64,000 bases of DNA from Notamacropus eugenii. Its lineage: Eukaryota; Chordata; Mammalia; Diprotodontia; Macropodidae. The position numbers and the translations under genes are program-made. The stretch covers positions 517,452,224 through 517,516,223 of the forward strand of contig NC_092872.1 of assembly GCF_028372415.1 (NCBI RefSeq), in the 5' to 3' direction. Shown in pieces: positions 1 through 12,499 of the stretch. The notes below the pieces were generated by a model, which saw only the letters and a list, made by a program, of their open reading frames with translations, was not told where the DNA came from and made no database searches. Each line of letters begins with the position of its first letter. Position 1 is the first letter of the stretch.

Positions 1-1960
1 TTTATAGCTGATCATCATACAATATTTTTGCTGTTATAGTGTACCATGTTTTCCTGGGTCTGTTCACTTCACTTTGCATCAGTTCATGTAAGTCTTTCCA
101 GATTTTTCTGAACTTGGTTTGCTTGTCATTTCTTGTTTTCAATAGTATTTTATTTTTTCCCAATTATATGTCAAGTCAATTTTTAGCATTCATTTTTACA
201 AGATTTTGAGCTTCAATTTTGTCTCCCTCTCCTCTTTTCTTCCTAAAATGGTAGGCAATTTAATATAGGTTATATATAATATGAAATTATGTAAAACATA
301 TTTCCATATTAGTCATAGTTGTGAAAGAAGAAAACAGATCAAAAAGAAAAAAAACACACAAAAAAGTAAGTGAAAAAAGTATGCTTCAATTTGCATTCAG
401 AATCCAATTTTTTCTCTGGTTGTAAATAGCATTTTCTATCATAAGTCTTTTGTACTTGTCTTGGATCACTGTGTTGCTGAGAGGAGATAAATCATTCTTA
501 GATGATCATCACACAGTGTTGCTGATGTTGTATATAATGTTTTCCTGGTTCTTCTCATTTCACTTTGCATCAGCTCATACAAGTCTTTCCAGGTTTTTCT
601 GAAATCTGCCGCCTCATCACTTCTTATAACACAACAATATTCCATTACAATCATATAGCACAACTTATTCAATCATTCCCCTACTGATGGGCATCTCTTC
701 AATTTCCAGTTCTTTGCCACCACAAAAAGAGCTGCTGGAAATATTTTTGTACAAATAGATCATCCCCCCTCCTCCATTTAAAATCTCTTCAGAATACAGA
801 CCTAGTAGTGGTATTGCTGGATCAAAGGGTATATGCACAATTTGATTTACCTTTAGTCTCCAGAATGGTTGGATAAGTTCACAACTCTACCAACAGTGCA
901 TTAGTGTCCCAATTTTCCCACATCCCCTCCAACATTTATCATTTTCCTTTTCTGTCATATTAACCAATCTGATAGGTATGAAGTAGTACCTCAGAATATT
1001 TTTAATTTGCATTTCTCTAATCAATAGTGATTTAGAGCATTTTTCATATGACTACAGATGACTGATTTCTTTATCTGAAAACTGTGAGGTTTCTTTTAAT
1101 GCTGAGATTTTACAGTTCTCTGATCTCTCAGGTAAAATGGCAGGTCCTCACAAAACCTCATTCATCCATTCAACAAGCATTTATAATTGTTTTATAAATT
1201 TAGTTTTATTTTCAGCTCAAATTCTTTCCCTCTAACCTTTCCCTTGTTTTCCATGGAGAAAGCAAGAAAAACAAAACCCATTACAAAAATGTATATCAAG
1301 GAAAACAAATGACCAAATTGGCCACATCCAATATACATGTGTGTGTGTGTGTATATATATACACATACATGCACACGTATATGTGTATATGCACAAATAT
1401 ACACATATGCAACATTTATATGTACAAATACATATATACAACATATGTATGCATATATCCAGATATAATAAACAATATGTGTGTGTAGCTAACTCTACAC
1501 ACACATGAGTCCATCATCTTTCTGTCAGGAGCTGAGTAGTGTTTATCTAGAATTGTGTTGATCAGAGTTCCTAAGTCTTTCAAAGTTGTTTGTTTTTTCA
1601 ATATTGTTGTTATTGTATAAATTGTTCTCCTGGTTCTGCATACTTCACTTTGTATCAGTCCATACAAGGCTTTCCAGGTTTCTCTGAACTCATCTCTTTC
1701 ATAATTTCTTTTTTTTAAAATGTGAATTAATTAATTTTTAGTTTTCAACATTCACTTCCATAAGATTTGGAATTCTAAATTTTCTCTTCATCATTTTTTA
1801 CGGCATATTCACTAACCATAAATTTTTCAGCCATTCCCCAGTTGATGAGTATTCCTTCAGTTTACAAGTTTTTGTCACCATGTAAAAAAGGTACTATAAA
1901 TATTATTGCATATATGGGTCCAGCTGATACTGCATTTTCTCTTCAAAACAGAGCTTAAGA
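1..1960 (-). mobile_element. Several antisense L1 3' ends, nested
   Basis: 1-130: ORF2 tail of an L1 whose end lies off the window. 130-1170: another L1, 3'UTR (130-465) then ORF2 C-terminus; the frame at 466-672 reads MNKLCYMIVMEYCCVIRSDE and WKDLYELMQSEMRRT. 1190-1700: a third end with TG/TA repeats (1336-1500) and 'MYGLIQSEVCRTRRT'. 1705-1960: a fourth start of 3'UTR and tail of ORF2. The order requires repeated insertion of L1 ends into L1 sequence. Confidence 0.82.
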
Positions 1961-3065
1961 CAGGATTGTTAGAAGACTGATGAATGACACACAGTGAAAA
2001 GATTGGGTCGTGAGCTCATATCATCACAGAATCTCAGAGCTGGAAGGAAACTCAGGGATGATCCAATCTAGCCCCAACTAAAACAGGGAACCCCTCAACA
2101 ATATCTGTAACATTGTCTCCCTAAATATGACCTACCCTCCGGTGGGAGAAAACTCACTATTTCCTAAGACAGCCAATTCCACTTTTGAACAGTTTTAGTT
2201 GTATTTCCTGATACAGAGCCAAAATCTGCCTCTATCAAATTTTGACCTCCTCTGAGGCCAAATCTAATCCATTTTCCATATGGCAATTCTTCAAATCAGA
2301 GGAAACATAGTACAGTGGAAAAAGCTGTGGATTTGTAATCAGAGGACCGGGATTCAGCTCTTGGCTCTGGCAGTTCCTAGGATGGAAAGCCACTTTTACT
2401 TTTCTTACCCTCAATTTCCTCAACAATAAAATTAGGGAATTGATCTGCATGACCTCTAAAGTCCCCTCCAGCTCTAAATCTATGAGCCTATGAAATACAT
2501 GGAAACACTTATCATGTAAACCTTCCCCCTGCCTCATGTTACATATATTATCTCATTCAAGCTTCACAAAAACCCTATGAGGTAGTTCTTATTATCTTTA
2601 AAGTGCAGAGGAAGAAACTGAGACTCAGAAGAGACCAAGATTTGTCTATGGTCACACAGAATATTGGAGGTTGGATTTGATCCCAGGTCTCCCTGACTCC
2701 AAGGTCAACGTTCTTTTCACTACTATGCTGCCACTAGAAGGGTACAAGGGTCCAGAGACAAATCTTTTCTAGAAATTTTACTCCCAGGTCCCCCCAGTGA
2801 CTTAGACATCTTTTGGTTCATTCCAGATCCATTTAGCTATAAATTTCTAAGACTTTATTTGTGTCGTGGACCCCTTTGGCTGTCTAATGAAGCCTTTGGG
2901 ACTCCTCAAAATGTTGTTTTTAAATGTATAAAATAAAATACATAGGATTACTTTCAATTACATTGAATTTAGCATATAATTAGCATATAATTTGGCATAT
3001 AATTTAATTATATTGAAATTAGCAGGTTTTTTAAGAAACAGGTTCAAGGACCTTTGAGATTCTCC
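1960..3065. repeat. CR1/L3, SINE, MIR and hAT relics
   Basis: 2020-2285 (-) CR1/L3 ('ctcactatttcctaagacag', 'ccaattccacttttgaacag'). 2290-2500 (+) MIR-like SINE. 2520-2745 (-) MIR. 2825-3060 AT-rich hAT-type MITE remnant ('tcgtggacccctttggctgt', 'aataaaatacataggattac', 'aaacaggttcaaggacc'). Confidence 0.65.
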
Positions 3066-3069
3066 TCTC

Positions 3070-4550
3070 TAGATTTTCATGGCACTATTATATCCTAGTT
3101 CTCCTTCTACTATCTAACTGCTCTTTCTCTGTCTCTTTTGTTGGGTCTTTATCCAGGTCTTTATCCGGCATTCCCCATCCTGGCCCTTTCTCTCTTCTCA
3201 CTCTATACTTTTTTCCTTGGTGATCTCATTAGTTCCCACAGTTTCAATTATCATCTCTATACAGATGACTCTCAGACCTATTTGTTCAACCTTAACCTTT
3301 CTTCTGGCTTTCAGTCTCAAATCTCCAACTGCTTATTAGAAATCAGGAATTGAATGTTTCAAAGACATCTTAAACTTGGCACGTATGAAACTGAACTCAT
3401 TATCCATTCCTCCTGATCCCCCAACCTTCCCCTCTTCCTAACTTTTCTACAACTGACCAGGGTACCATCAACCTTCCAGTTACTGACTCTTGACACCTAG
3501 ATTTCATCCTTGACTCCTCATTCTCATCCTCATATCCAATTAGCTGTCAAGTCCTATCATTTCTATTTTTGTAAAGTTTTGGGGGGCATCTCCTCTGATG
3601 ATGAAATCATCCTGGTGCAGGCTTCCTTGCATCATGCCTTCATTGCCCCATGTCTGAACCATTGAACTATATCCCACTGATAGTACCCTGCCTCAAGTCT
3701 CTCCCTACTGCAATCATCCTCCATTCAGCAGTCAAATTGATCTTGACCATCCTTCCCCCACCCCAAACAACTCCAGTACCTCCTTGCTACCTCCAGGGTC
3801 AAATCTGAAATCTTCTGCTTCACTTTTTTAAGAAAAAACATTTAATAGTGTTTTTTTCCAATTACATGTAAAGATAATTTTCAATATTTATTTTTGTGAA
3901 ATTTTGAGTTCCAAATTTTTCTTCTTCCCTCCCCAAGACAGCAAGCAATCTGATATATGTTATACACATTAAACATATTTCCACATTAGTCATGTTATGA
4001 AATAAGAATCAGGACAAAGGGGAAAAGCCACGAGAAAGAAAAAACAAGAAACAAAAAACATGAAAACAGTATGCTTCAGTGTGTAATCAGACACCATAGT
4101 TCTTCCTCTGGATATGGATAGCATTTTCCATCATGAGTCTTTTGGAATTATCTTGGATCATTGCATTGCTGAGAAGAGCTAAGTCTATCATAGTTGATCA
4201 TCACACATTGTCTTGTTAGCTTTTAAAGCTTTTCATAACCTGGTTCCTTTCTACTCTTCTAGTCTTATTACTTCATCTTCCCCTTCCATGTGCTCCGAGA
4301 TCCGGTGATGCTAACCTCCTCACTGTGTCTCCCACAAGACACTTCATCTCTAGCCTTTGAGCACTTTCTCTGCCTGTCCCCATGCCTGGAACACTCTCCC
4401 TCCTCATCTCCACCTCCTGGCTTCCTGGCTTTTTTCAAGTCTCAGCTAAAGATCCGCCTTCTGCAAGAGGTTTTTCCAGTTCTAATTAACCTTAGTACCT
4501 TGTCTCTGTCTACCTCCAATTTATCCTGCGTATATTTTGTTTGTATGTAG

Positions 4551-4591
<41 letters not shown>

Positions 4592-4735
4592 TGTGTGTGT
4601 GTGTGGTGTCTCCCCAATAAACCATGACCTCCCTGAGATCTGGGACTATTTTTTTTGCCTTCCTTTGCATCCCCAGAGCTTAGCACAGCACTTCGCATGT
4701 ACTAGGCTCTGAAATGCTAATTGTCTCACTAAATG
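3070..4735 (+). mobile_element. L2 LINE, 3' 1.3 kb, sense, split by an L1 end
   Basis: Pieces 3070-3828 and 4219-4735. The frame at 3200-3400 reads FNYHLYTDDSQTYL, the reverse-transcriptase (Y/F)xDD box region of L2, then LSSGFQSQISNCLLEIRN and, after a stop in place of Trp, FQRHLKL and ETELIIH. The 3' part has 'gaacactctccctcctcatc', 'gtctcagctaaagatccgcc', 'cctccaatttatcctgcgta', a (GT)n at 4553-4605 and 'cttagcacagcacttcgcat'. The longest L2 here. Confidence 0.88.
3829..4218 (-). mobile_element. L1 3'UTR insertion in the L2
   Basis: 'ttcttcttccctccccaaga', 'cagcaagcaatctgatatat', 'atttccacattagtcatgtt', 'cttttggaattatcttggat', 'atcatcacacattgtcttgt'. 5'-truncated; same 3'UTR as 130-460. 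Confidence 0.85.
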
Positions 4736-4739
4736 ACTC

Positions 4740-6064
4740 TAGGTTAAGAACTCTTGCTCTAAGGGGATGAAATTCGTGAGCCAAATCTGTAAGATGGGGA
4801 AATTGAGACAAGGAAGCACATTGGCCTGACTGGAAAGAGTTAGTGTGTCATTGCAGGAATGAAAGGCCAGAAATGATCATTTCAGGCCTAGTCTCCTCCT
4901 GGGAGACCAGAAAAAGCTCTCATAGTTTTTCTACCAGTTCATCATTTAGTCTGATTTCTAGATGCCTCACTATTCCCAAGGAAATGTCTCTGGGCATGCT
5001 CTAGTCTGTCAACGTTTGTCCTAAAGTTGATGCCTTGAATCGAACCCAGTCCTCAAGCTGATGTCAGACAAGGGCAGTTCTGAGGGAACAGCCAAAGTGT
5101 GTGCCCTGGGCTGGACGGAGGTCCAGGGCATTAGAGACAGTTCAAAGATGGGAGGAAAGCAAGATGAACTTGAAGACGCAGCTAGGAAGTGATCATGCTG
5201 GTGCTTGGATCACAGAGATTCAGGGCAAGGATCCAACTTTTAGGCCTCAGGCAATAACTTTGGGAGGTACCCTTGCTGATGACCCATCAGCCCAAATTCT
5301 CCATACTTTTGCAATTATTCCCACCCCATCTCCAGAGAATTCCCAAAATTTTCATCTAAATCCAGCCTTAAGTAAACCCTTTATAGTTCCCTATCCTCTG
5401 GAATTCAAGTTCCACGTTTCTTTCATTCACCAAGACAACAGTGAAACAATTCCTGCCCCAGAGAAATTTACATTTTACCGATTCCTCCCCCCGCCCCGCC
5501 AGATATTGGAAGGATCAATTCAACAAACCACTATCCAATGAGAGAATAGATTTCAAAGCTCCTTCTCAAGAATAAAATGCCATGCACAGGTAAGAGATTG
5601 TTATGTTAGTAATATCCTCTTAAGATTATGTAGGGTATTAGCACAGTATAGAGGAGAGAGAGCTGACTTCAGAGTCAGGAAGATCTAGGCTCAGTTTTGA
5701 CCAGAAGCCCTAAGGGTCTTTCCCTTCCAGATCAAATTTTTTTTTGACTAGGTAAAAAGACCATTCTCTGCCTCACTTCTTATTAAGCTTTCATCACCAA
5801 ATGGGTGTTGCCTCAGTCAACCTGAGTCCTGTTAAAGACCTTAGCTTGAAAAGGCCCTGTCCCCCCCTGCATCCTGGGCCACCTCCACTCATCCTGATGT
5901 ATATCTGTCCACTGGAACCAAATGGCTCTGGAGGAGAAAGTGAGGCTGGTGACTTTGTGTCACTTAAATCCAACTCATATTGTAACATGGCGTCAGGTCG
6001 AAGTGAGAACAAAGGACAAGCAGCGGCAACATCTCTGACACACACTGGCTGTGTAACTGTCGCT
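4740..6064. other. Unassigned DNA, then SINE pieces
   Basis: 4740-5640 has no recognised transposon; a 146-codon + frame at 5101-5541 opens with GTG, resembles no family, and has no splice or promoter context. 5645-5700 is a SINE head piece. 5850-6060 (+) is an old WSINE-like 3' half ('ccactcatcctgatgtatat', 'agtgaggctggtgacttt'). Confidence 0.5.
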
Positions 6065-6383
6065 AAGGAATTGTGATAAATCACCATTCTCTGGGCTCTA
6101 AGAAACTCTCAGTAAGTATAAGTTACAAAGTAGGTGCCTCTTTCTTAGTAGCAGTATCCTCACTACGAGTTCCCTACACCCATAAAATCATAGGTCTGGT
6201 CTCTGTCAACAAGCTTATGTAACACATACTACTTTTTCAAATTGATTTCATTCCTCACAGTATCAATGGGAGGGTTCCTAGAGTCTAGAAATGTTAGACG
6301 TAGTATCTGTGATCACTGAGTTCAGTCCTATCTTTCTACAGAAGAGGAAGTTGAGATCCTGTAAAGGCAAGCAAAGTAAGATG

Positions 6384-6539
6384 TTTTGCTGTTTTTGTTT
6401 TAGTATAATCAAGAAGTATAATGCTTCTGTTTGTTCCAGGATCCATGGCCATTTAGATTGTAAGGCCAAGGATCCTGGAAGGTGGAGTGTGAGGGAAAGC
6501 AAAACAGAATCTTTTGCTGTTTTTGTTTTAGTATAATCA
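6384..6539. repeat. 28-bp exact direct repeat 128 bp apart
   Basis: 6384-6411 and 6512-6539 are identical (core TTTTGCTGTTTTTG followed by TTTAGTATAATCA). The stretch between holds 'aggatccatggcc' and 'aaggatcctgg'. 6065-6384 to the left is unassigned. Confidence 0.9.
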
Positions 6540-7140
6540 GGTGCCTCTGATTGAATCTTGCCTTTTTCAATCAAGAGTCTTTATTAGGAGTAAAGTACAG
6601 AAACAAGAGTTTCTTTAACTAGAAACAGCATATGTATTTGTATTGTTAATTATTTTAATGTGATTAAAGATCTTCCCCATCCATTAATGGGCCTGCCCAT
6701 CAAGGGGAGTTTGATTAGGGAAGATTTGTGGGAAAGTCCAAGCCTTTTGTTAATGAGGCACTGGTTCTCAAGGGTTGTGATGCTCTCTGGCTCTAAAAAA
6801 GGTATAAATACTCTGAGTTGAGGTTTTACTTTGGGTTTTACTGGCTGGAAGTGTTTGTTTGGCCAGATGAGGACCCTGGGAAGCCACTAAAGGAGCCCCC
6901 TGGCTTTGAAAACCCAGATGTCAGTCCTTCCCTCTCTGGTAACTATGGTCAGACAGTTGGACCTATCTGTTGAATTCAGGAAGAGGAAGCCATGTCTGTT
7001 GATCTTTGATTTCTCTGTATTTTCTTTGAAGTTCAAGGTGCTGACTCCCCTGAACTAGGTGAATGATATATGTACTTGGTTAAAGGAATGATACATGTGC
7101 TTGATTAAAATGATTGTTAACCCCTTGAAAGTTTCTTTCC
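6490..7140 (+). mobile_element. Probable LTR of an endogenous retrovirus (fossil)
   Basis: A TATA box (GGTATAAATACTCTG) near 6800 with a spaced downstream region ('gaggttttactttgggtttt', 'ggaagtgtttgtttggccag') and no SINE or LINE features is typical of marsupial ERV LTRs. Ends are not certain and no target duplication was found. Old; subfamily unknown to me. Confidence 0.5.
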
Positions 7141-7317
7141 TTTTATGAATGCAGATCTAAGAACCTGTGATAGCAGGTGTATGTTGGGGTGCTTACTGAT
7201 ACAGGTCCATGGGTATGTATGTGCCTGTTACTGGTACAAAGTCCCAGAGCAATCTCAGCAGCTGTACTAGTGCTTGATCCTAGGTCTTCCACTGCTCAGT
7301 TCAGTGTACTTTCAGTT

Positions 7318-7690
7318 GGCCAATCAATAAGCATTTATTAAACACCTATTATTCTACAGGCAGCTGGGCCTGGAGTCAGGAAGCTCTGAGCTCAAATCTG
7401 GCCTTAGACACTTACTAGCTGAGTGACCCTAAGCAAGTCACTTACCCCATACTTGCCTCAGCTCCTCATCAGCATAGTGGAGACACACTGGAGAAGGTAA
7501 CAGCAAATTACTAGTATTTCTGCCAAGAAAATCCCATGAACTACATCCAAGGGTTCATGTAGAATAGGACATGACTGAACAACAACATTTGACAGGCACT
7601 GTGCCAAGTACTGGGGATAAAAAAAAAGGCAAAAGACAGTACTACCCTCACAGAGCTTACTGTGCAATGGGTGAGACAACAGGCAAGAGA
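7318..7690 (-). mobile_element. L2 3' end, antisense, split by a Mar-1 SINE
   Basis: L2 pieces 7318-7358 ('caataagcatttattaaaca') and 7587-7690 ('gacaggcactgtgccaagta', 'cacagagcttactgtgcaat'). The SINE between them (+, 7359-7586) lacks the first part of its head and ends 'gacatgactgaacaacaac'. Confidence 0.85.
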
Positions 7691-9223
7691 ATATGTAGGT
7701 GATCCTGAGCACCGAAGGGAGAAAATGACTTGTCTGAAGTCATACACTGATGTACTGTTAGAGACAGAATATAATGGTGTCCTTTAGCACTGAGGGGAAA
7801 AGGAGAACCCATTATTTCATGCACCATTTTTGACTAAGAGAGAAGCTTGAATGCGTTCCAGCCACAAGGAAGCCCAGGAGAGATTCCAACTGTTTGAAGT
7901 CCCCAAAGAAATTCAGTTTGTCACAGAAAGGACAGTAGCTATTATGTGACTAAGTCTAAGGCCCGCCAGGGCCCGGTGTTCCACCCACTAGCTCTGTCTA
8001 TGGATAATTGCCTGTACCCTGCATTTTTCCTCTTTCCCCCAAAATCTCCCCCCAAGCTGTTTGCCCTCTATGAGGTAAAAAGAACTTCATGAAGGAATCT
8101 CTCACATGGTGAGAGGAAGAGGGCCAAGGCCCTCAGTACCCAATCTCTGGCATGATCTCTGTGTTTTTGTTCAGTGCCTGCTCACACCATCATCTGGAAA
8201 TCACCCACCCACAGAATGATAGCTCTCCCACAGATCCTTCTGGGCAGGGAAGAGATAAGGCAGGCCCCACTAAGCTGAGTCCAGTTCCCTGGTTTTCCAT
8301 AGGAACTATGTGTCAAGAAATAGCTGGTGGGTGCAGCAGCCCAGGGAGGAGACTGATAGTGATGTTATTTTAGCAGAATCCAAAAATCAGTGGTCAGAAC
8401 TGGGAGGTACCTTAGAACACATAGGTCATGGACTTTAGAATGGGAAGAGGCCTTTGAGATAATTTTACCAGGGAGGGAATCAAGGCCCAGAGAAATCAAG
8501 CAAGGCCCTAAGGCCTGAGCTGAGCTTGACCCTCTGACCCCAGTTCCTGTGATCTCACCCCTATGCCATACTCTGTAGGACACAGAATGTCTGAACAGGT
8601 AACTAGATACCTCTCCTTTTATAGAAGAGGCAATTGAGGCACTGAGAAGTCCAAAGTCATATAGCTTTATAAAGGGTAGAGTATAATACAAATAAATGTA
8701 AGTTATTGTTATTATTGTCGTTATCTGGGAGGGGAAACTTATTTGTCAGTTGTAGTTATGAATACATATTAATAATGACCACAAATGTTACCTATTTGTG
8801 GACCTTGGAGGAAGTCAGCCCTCTCTTCTAGGCCTTGGCTTTTTCATTGATGAAATGAGTGAATTGAATTAAATGATCTCTGAGAACCCTTCCAACTTTG
8901 TGTCCCTTGGTCTCTTCTAGCTCTGATATTCTAGGACTCTGAAATCATAACAGGAAGAAGGAGGCCCAGAAAGGCTAATGATGGCAGAAGGAGGTGAGGA
9001 AATGCCAAAGGCACACCTTACCTATTTTACAATACCCACCCTCATCCTTATTCTCATCCTCCCACTTCCTCCATCAGTTTCCTTCTCTACAAAGTAGAGA
9101 TCACACTACCTTGCAAGGTTGTTGTGAAGCTCAAATGAGATAATGTATTTAAAATGCCTTTTACTACATACATTTTTTTTTTTTTTTTTACTGTATACAT
9201 CCTGAGAGGCAATATGCATAGGG
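7690..9223. repeat. Unassigned DNA and MIR-family pieces
   Basis: 7690-8380 shows no recognised element or gene. 8380-8660 (-) two MIR-like pieces ('gaagaggcaattgaggcact'). 8800-8945 (+) SINE tail ('gtgtcccttggtctcttcta'). 9065-9165 (+) SINE tail ('cttgcaaggttgttgtgaag'), then T-rich 9171-9190. Confidence 0.6.
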
Positions 9224-9540
9224 AGGGCAGCTAGGTGGTGCAGTGGATAGAGCACCAGTGCAGGAGTCAGGAGGATTTGATTTCAGATCTCACCTCAGAC
9301 ACTTGATACTCACTAGCTGTGTGACCTTGGGCAGGTCACTTAACCCCAGTTGCCTCATCCTGGGTCATCTCCAGTCATCCTGATGAATATCTGGTCACTG
9401 GATTCAGATGACTCTGGAGGAGAAGTGAGGCTGGTGACCTTGCCCAGCCCTCCCTCACTCAAAACAAAGTCAAGTGCAAGTCATGTCGTCATTTCTCTGA
9501 TGGCATGGTCTTCTTCAGCAAGGAAGGACAAACACACACA
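9224..9540 (+). repeat. Long marsupial tRNA-derived SINE (WSINE/WALLSI-like), full length
   Basis: Pol III box A-like 'gtgcagtggatagagcacca' and box B-like 'tttcagatctca' in the head, 'gtgtgaccttgggcaggtca' core, then the body 'catcctgatgaatatctggt', 'ggaggagaagtgaggctggt' and end 'cttcttcagcaaggaaggac'. Best-preserved copy of the family here. Confidence 0.88.
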
Positions 9541-9559
9541 TGTGTAGCGAAAAGACAGA

Positions 9560-10564
9560 CTTGGAATCAGGAATGTCTAGGTTCAAATCCTTCCTTGGTT
9601 ACTTGTATTACCTTGGGTAAGTCATTACTTAGTGAGAATTACTCAGGCTCAGTTTCCTTATCTATAAAATGGGGTAATAATAACTATTATTAAATAGCTA
9701 CTATAAAAATATAATAAAATGCAATGTAATATAAATATATCATAATATAAACTTTTAATACAATATAAAATTTATGTATAAATATGTAAAATAATATATA
9801 ATATAAAAATAGCTACTATTATAATAAACCCTTTGCAACTTCCCTCTAGATTCCCTTTCCACACTTACTACATATTTCTCCCCTTCATGGACCCAGGTGA
9901 TATGTGTTTTCCTATTGGTGCACAACTCAAAAGCTGTTCTTGGCCCAGGCTGTACCCTAGCTCCTTGGGTTTCCAGATCATGGGCTTATAATATTTAGAC
10001 CTGGAAAGAACTTTAGAGATTTCTAGGATGATTTTTTTAAATATAATAACAACTGGAAAAAGCCCCCAGCCTTGGCAACTAAATACTTTCTCCTTCAAAT
10101 GGGGCGCAAGGGGTTCAAGGCCTGTTCCTGGCCCCTAGATACAATCTGCCAGTTCCAGGTGAGTGAGGGAGTTTTAAATAAATCAGTTTGGGTGTTCCTG
10201 CTCAGTTTTGCCTGTGGTTACTCTCAGGCAGGGCGGACCCAGTGATGACAACCATATTAGGCACAGAGATCAATAGAATTATTTCAGATACTACCCTGGC
10301 TCTGGGCTGCTCAGCTGCCTTTAAAAAATATCAGCCTGTTCTCCATTTCCTGCTCCCAGAGAATTACTCTGCCAATCCTTTTCTGTGTGACCTTGGATGA
10401 GTCATTTCTATCTCTAGGTCTCAGTTTTTTTCTCTATAAAAGGAGAGGTTTGAATCCAAAGACCCACATATTTCAATCCTATGTTCCCTGCACTGGCTTT
10501 AGTTCTGCTCTTATTGAGGAGAGAGTAATGACATCTAAAAGTAAGGACAATAATGTGACAAATT
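9560..10564. repeat. MIR-like SINE with long AT-rich tail, then unassigned DNA
   Basis: 9560-9690 (+) SINE ('ttggaatcaggaatgtctag', 'ggttacttgtattaccttgg'), with an (A/T)-rich extension to 9830 of TAATA and ATAAA words. 9830-10370 unassigned. 10370-10470 (+) SINE core piece. Confidence 0.65.
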
Positions 10565-12250
10565 CTATTTATTTAGTGTTTCAAGCCTGGCAAAGCCTTG
10601 TTATGCATTATCTCATTTTATTCTCACAACAACCCTGTGATGGATCAATATGTCAATCACCAAGCATCCGCTGAGTACCATATAACAGGCACTGTGCTGG
10701 GCATTGGGCTTGCAAAGACAAAAATACAGCAATCCCTATCCTCAAGGAGCTTACATTCTATTGGAAGAAACAATACACAGAAAAGCTTATCCTACATAAG
10801 ACATAGAAAAGAGGGCAGCTAGGTGTCTCAGTGGAGAGAGCTCTGGGTCTAGAGTCAAGAAGACCTGATGTCAAATCCAGCCTCAGACACTTACTATCTG
10901 TGTGACCCTGGGCATTTAACCCTGTTTGCCTCAGTTTCCTCATCTGTAAAATAAACTGGAAAAGGCGAAGGCAAACCACTCTAGTATCTCTGCCAAGAAA
11001 ACCTCAGAAGGGGTCATGAAGAGTCAGGCATGACTGAACAACAACAAAGACATAAAAATTAAACACAAAGTAATTGCTAGGGGGTAAGGGAGGCACTGGC
11101 AGCTGGGGAAAATCCCAGAAAGTTTCCTAGAGAAAGTGACATTTGAACTGAGCTCTGAAGGAATCTAGGGAGCCTAGGTGGCAGAGATGAAGAGGGAGAG
11201 CATGCCAGCCGCGGAGAATGACCCATTTGACTGAACTCTATGTAATACGTCAAGGTGAGACATGTGTAATGGCCAGGAAAGGCAGTCTCAGAATTAGGTT
11301 GTGAGGAGCCCTAAAAACAATGATAGCTTACATTTACGTAGGGTTTTAAGGTTTACAAAATGCTTTCCGTCTATTCACTCACTTGGTGCTCACGCCAGTT
11401 CTCTAGATGCTATTATCACTTCCATTTTAGAAAGGAGAAACTGAGGCTGAGCCAGGGACACACAGCTAGTCAGCAACTGAGGCAGGATTTGAACTTAGGT
11501 TGTCCCGATTTCACATCAAGTATTCACTTCATTAGTGACACGACTTCTCAGTGGCTGACATTTATGTAACAATGATTCAAATATGTTCTCTCATTTGATC
11601 TTCGTGACAACTTTAACAGGTCTGTGGTACAAATTATTATGTGCATTTTATAGATGCAGAAACTGAAGTTCAGAAAGAAATAAGTTGCTGAAGGTCACAC
11701 GGCCAGTAAGGGGCAGGGCTAGGTCTAACACCCTAGCTATCGCTCACTGAAGTCAGACTGTCTGGGCCCAGGCATTCCTGGTGGGCAGTCAGCCACACCC
11801 AACCTCTACTTTATGCTTGGCCTGGAGATAAGAAGGATGGGAGGGAGGGCAGTGGTAACTCATGGTTTGTCATCCTCATCTAATTTGCCAGGCCTTCTGT
11901 GCTGGGTGTTGCCCAAAAGTCTTCCGTAAAATAACAGCAGTTCTCTGAGAACTGGGATGGAGTCATAAGATTGGAGATTATAGAGATGGCCAGGACCCTA
12001 AAGGCCATTCAACTGCAGCTCCTTATTGTACAGAGGAAGCCCTGACGCTGAGAAGGTAAAAAACTTGTCCAAGGTGACAGGTAGGATTTGAACCCTGGTC
12101 TGCTGACTCTAAGGTCGTCTTCTTTCCATTGCATTGAATCTTCCTGGACCTCCATATAGCCCAACATGAGATAGCAAAGTAGTAGTATCTCAGTATTTTT
12201 CTTTCTTTTTTAAAAAAGTAACAAGTAATGAATCGTATTTCTATCATGCT
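10565..12250. repeat. L2 with SINE insertion, and MIR pieces
   Basis: 10565-10650 (-) MIR end. L2 antisense at 10665-10812 ('ataacaggcactgtgctggg', 'ctcaaggagcttacattcta') and 11048-11300 ('gtgacatttgaactgagctc', 'gggagagcatgccagc'). 11310-11550 (-) and 11550-11760 (-) are two MIR copies in a row. 11935-12135 (-) MIR. 11760-11935 unassigned. Confidence 0.75.
10813..11047 (+). repeat. Mar-1-like SINE
   Basis: Full length: 'gggcagctaggtgtctcagt', 'gacctgatgtcaaatccagc', 'ctgtgtgaccctgggcattt', 'actggaaaaggcgaaggc', 'ctctgccaagaaaacctcag', 'gaagagtcaggcatgactga'. Flanks AGACATAGAAA / AGACATAAAAA look like a target duplication with one change. It splits an L2. Confidence 0.9.
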
Positions 12251-12373
12251 TTATGGTTACAAAACCCTATGTATATGTGTGCGTATGTATATAAATATAT
12301 GTATATATGCACACACATATTTACACACACACACATATATGATAAATGCCCTTTGACTGAATCCACATTGAGT

Positions 12374-12374
12374 A

Positions 12375-12437
<63 letters not shown>
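12374..12437. repeat. (TG)n(TA)n microsatellite
   Basis: Perfect (TG) then about 24 (TA) units; flanked by a CA/TA-rich stretch from 12270. The Tyr-Ile frames over it are repeat artefacts. Confidence 0.97.
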
Positions 12438-12439
<2 letters not shown>

Positions 12440-12499
12440 TTTATCCCCTATCATAATCTTATGAGGTAGACAGTCCAGGTATAATTGTATCCATTTTAC

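Noticed and set aside
5101-5541. 146-codon + frame
   Set aside because: Opens with GTG rather than ATG, matches no family known to me, and has no promoter or splice context.
9224-9300. tRNA-like head with box A and box B words
   Set aside because: It is the head of a SINE continuing for 300 bp, not a tRNA gene; the same holds for all Mar-1 heads.
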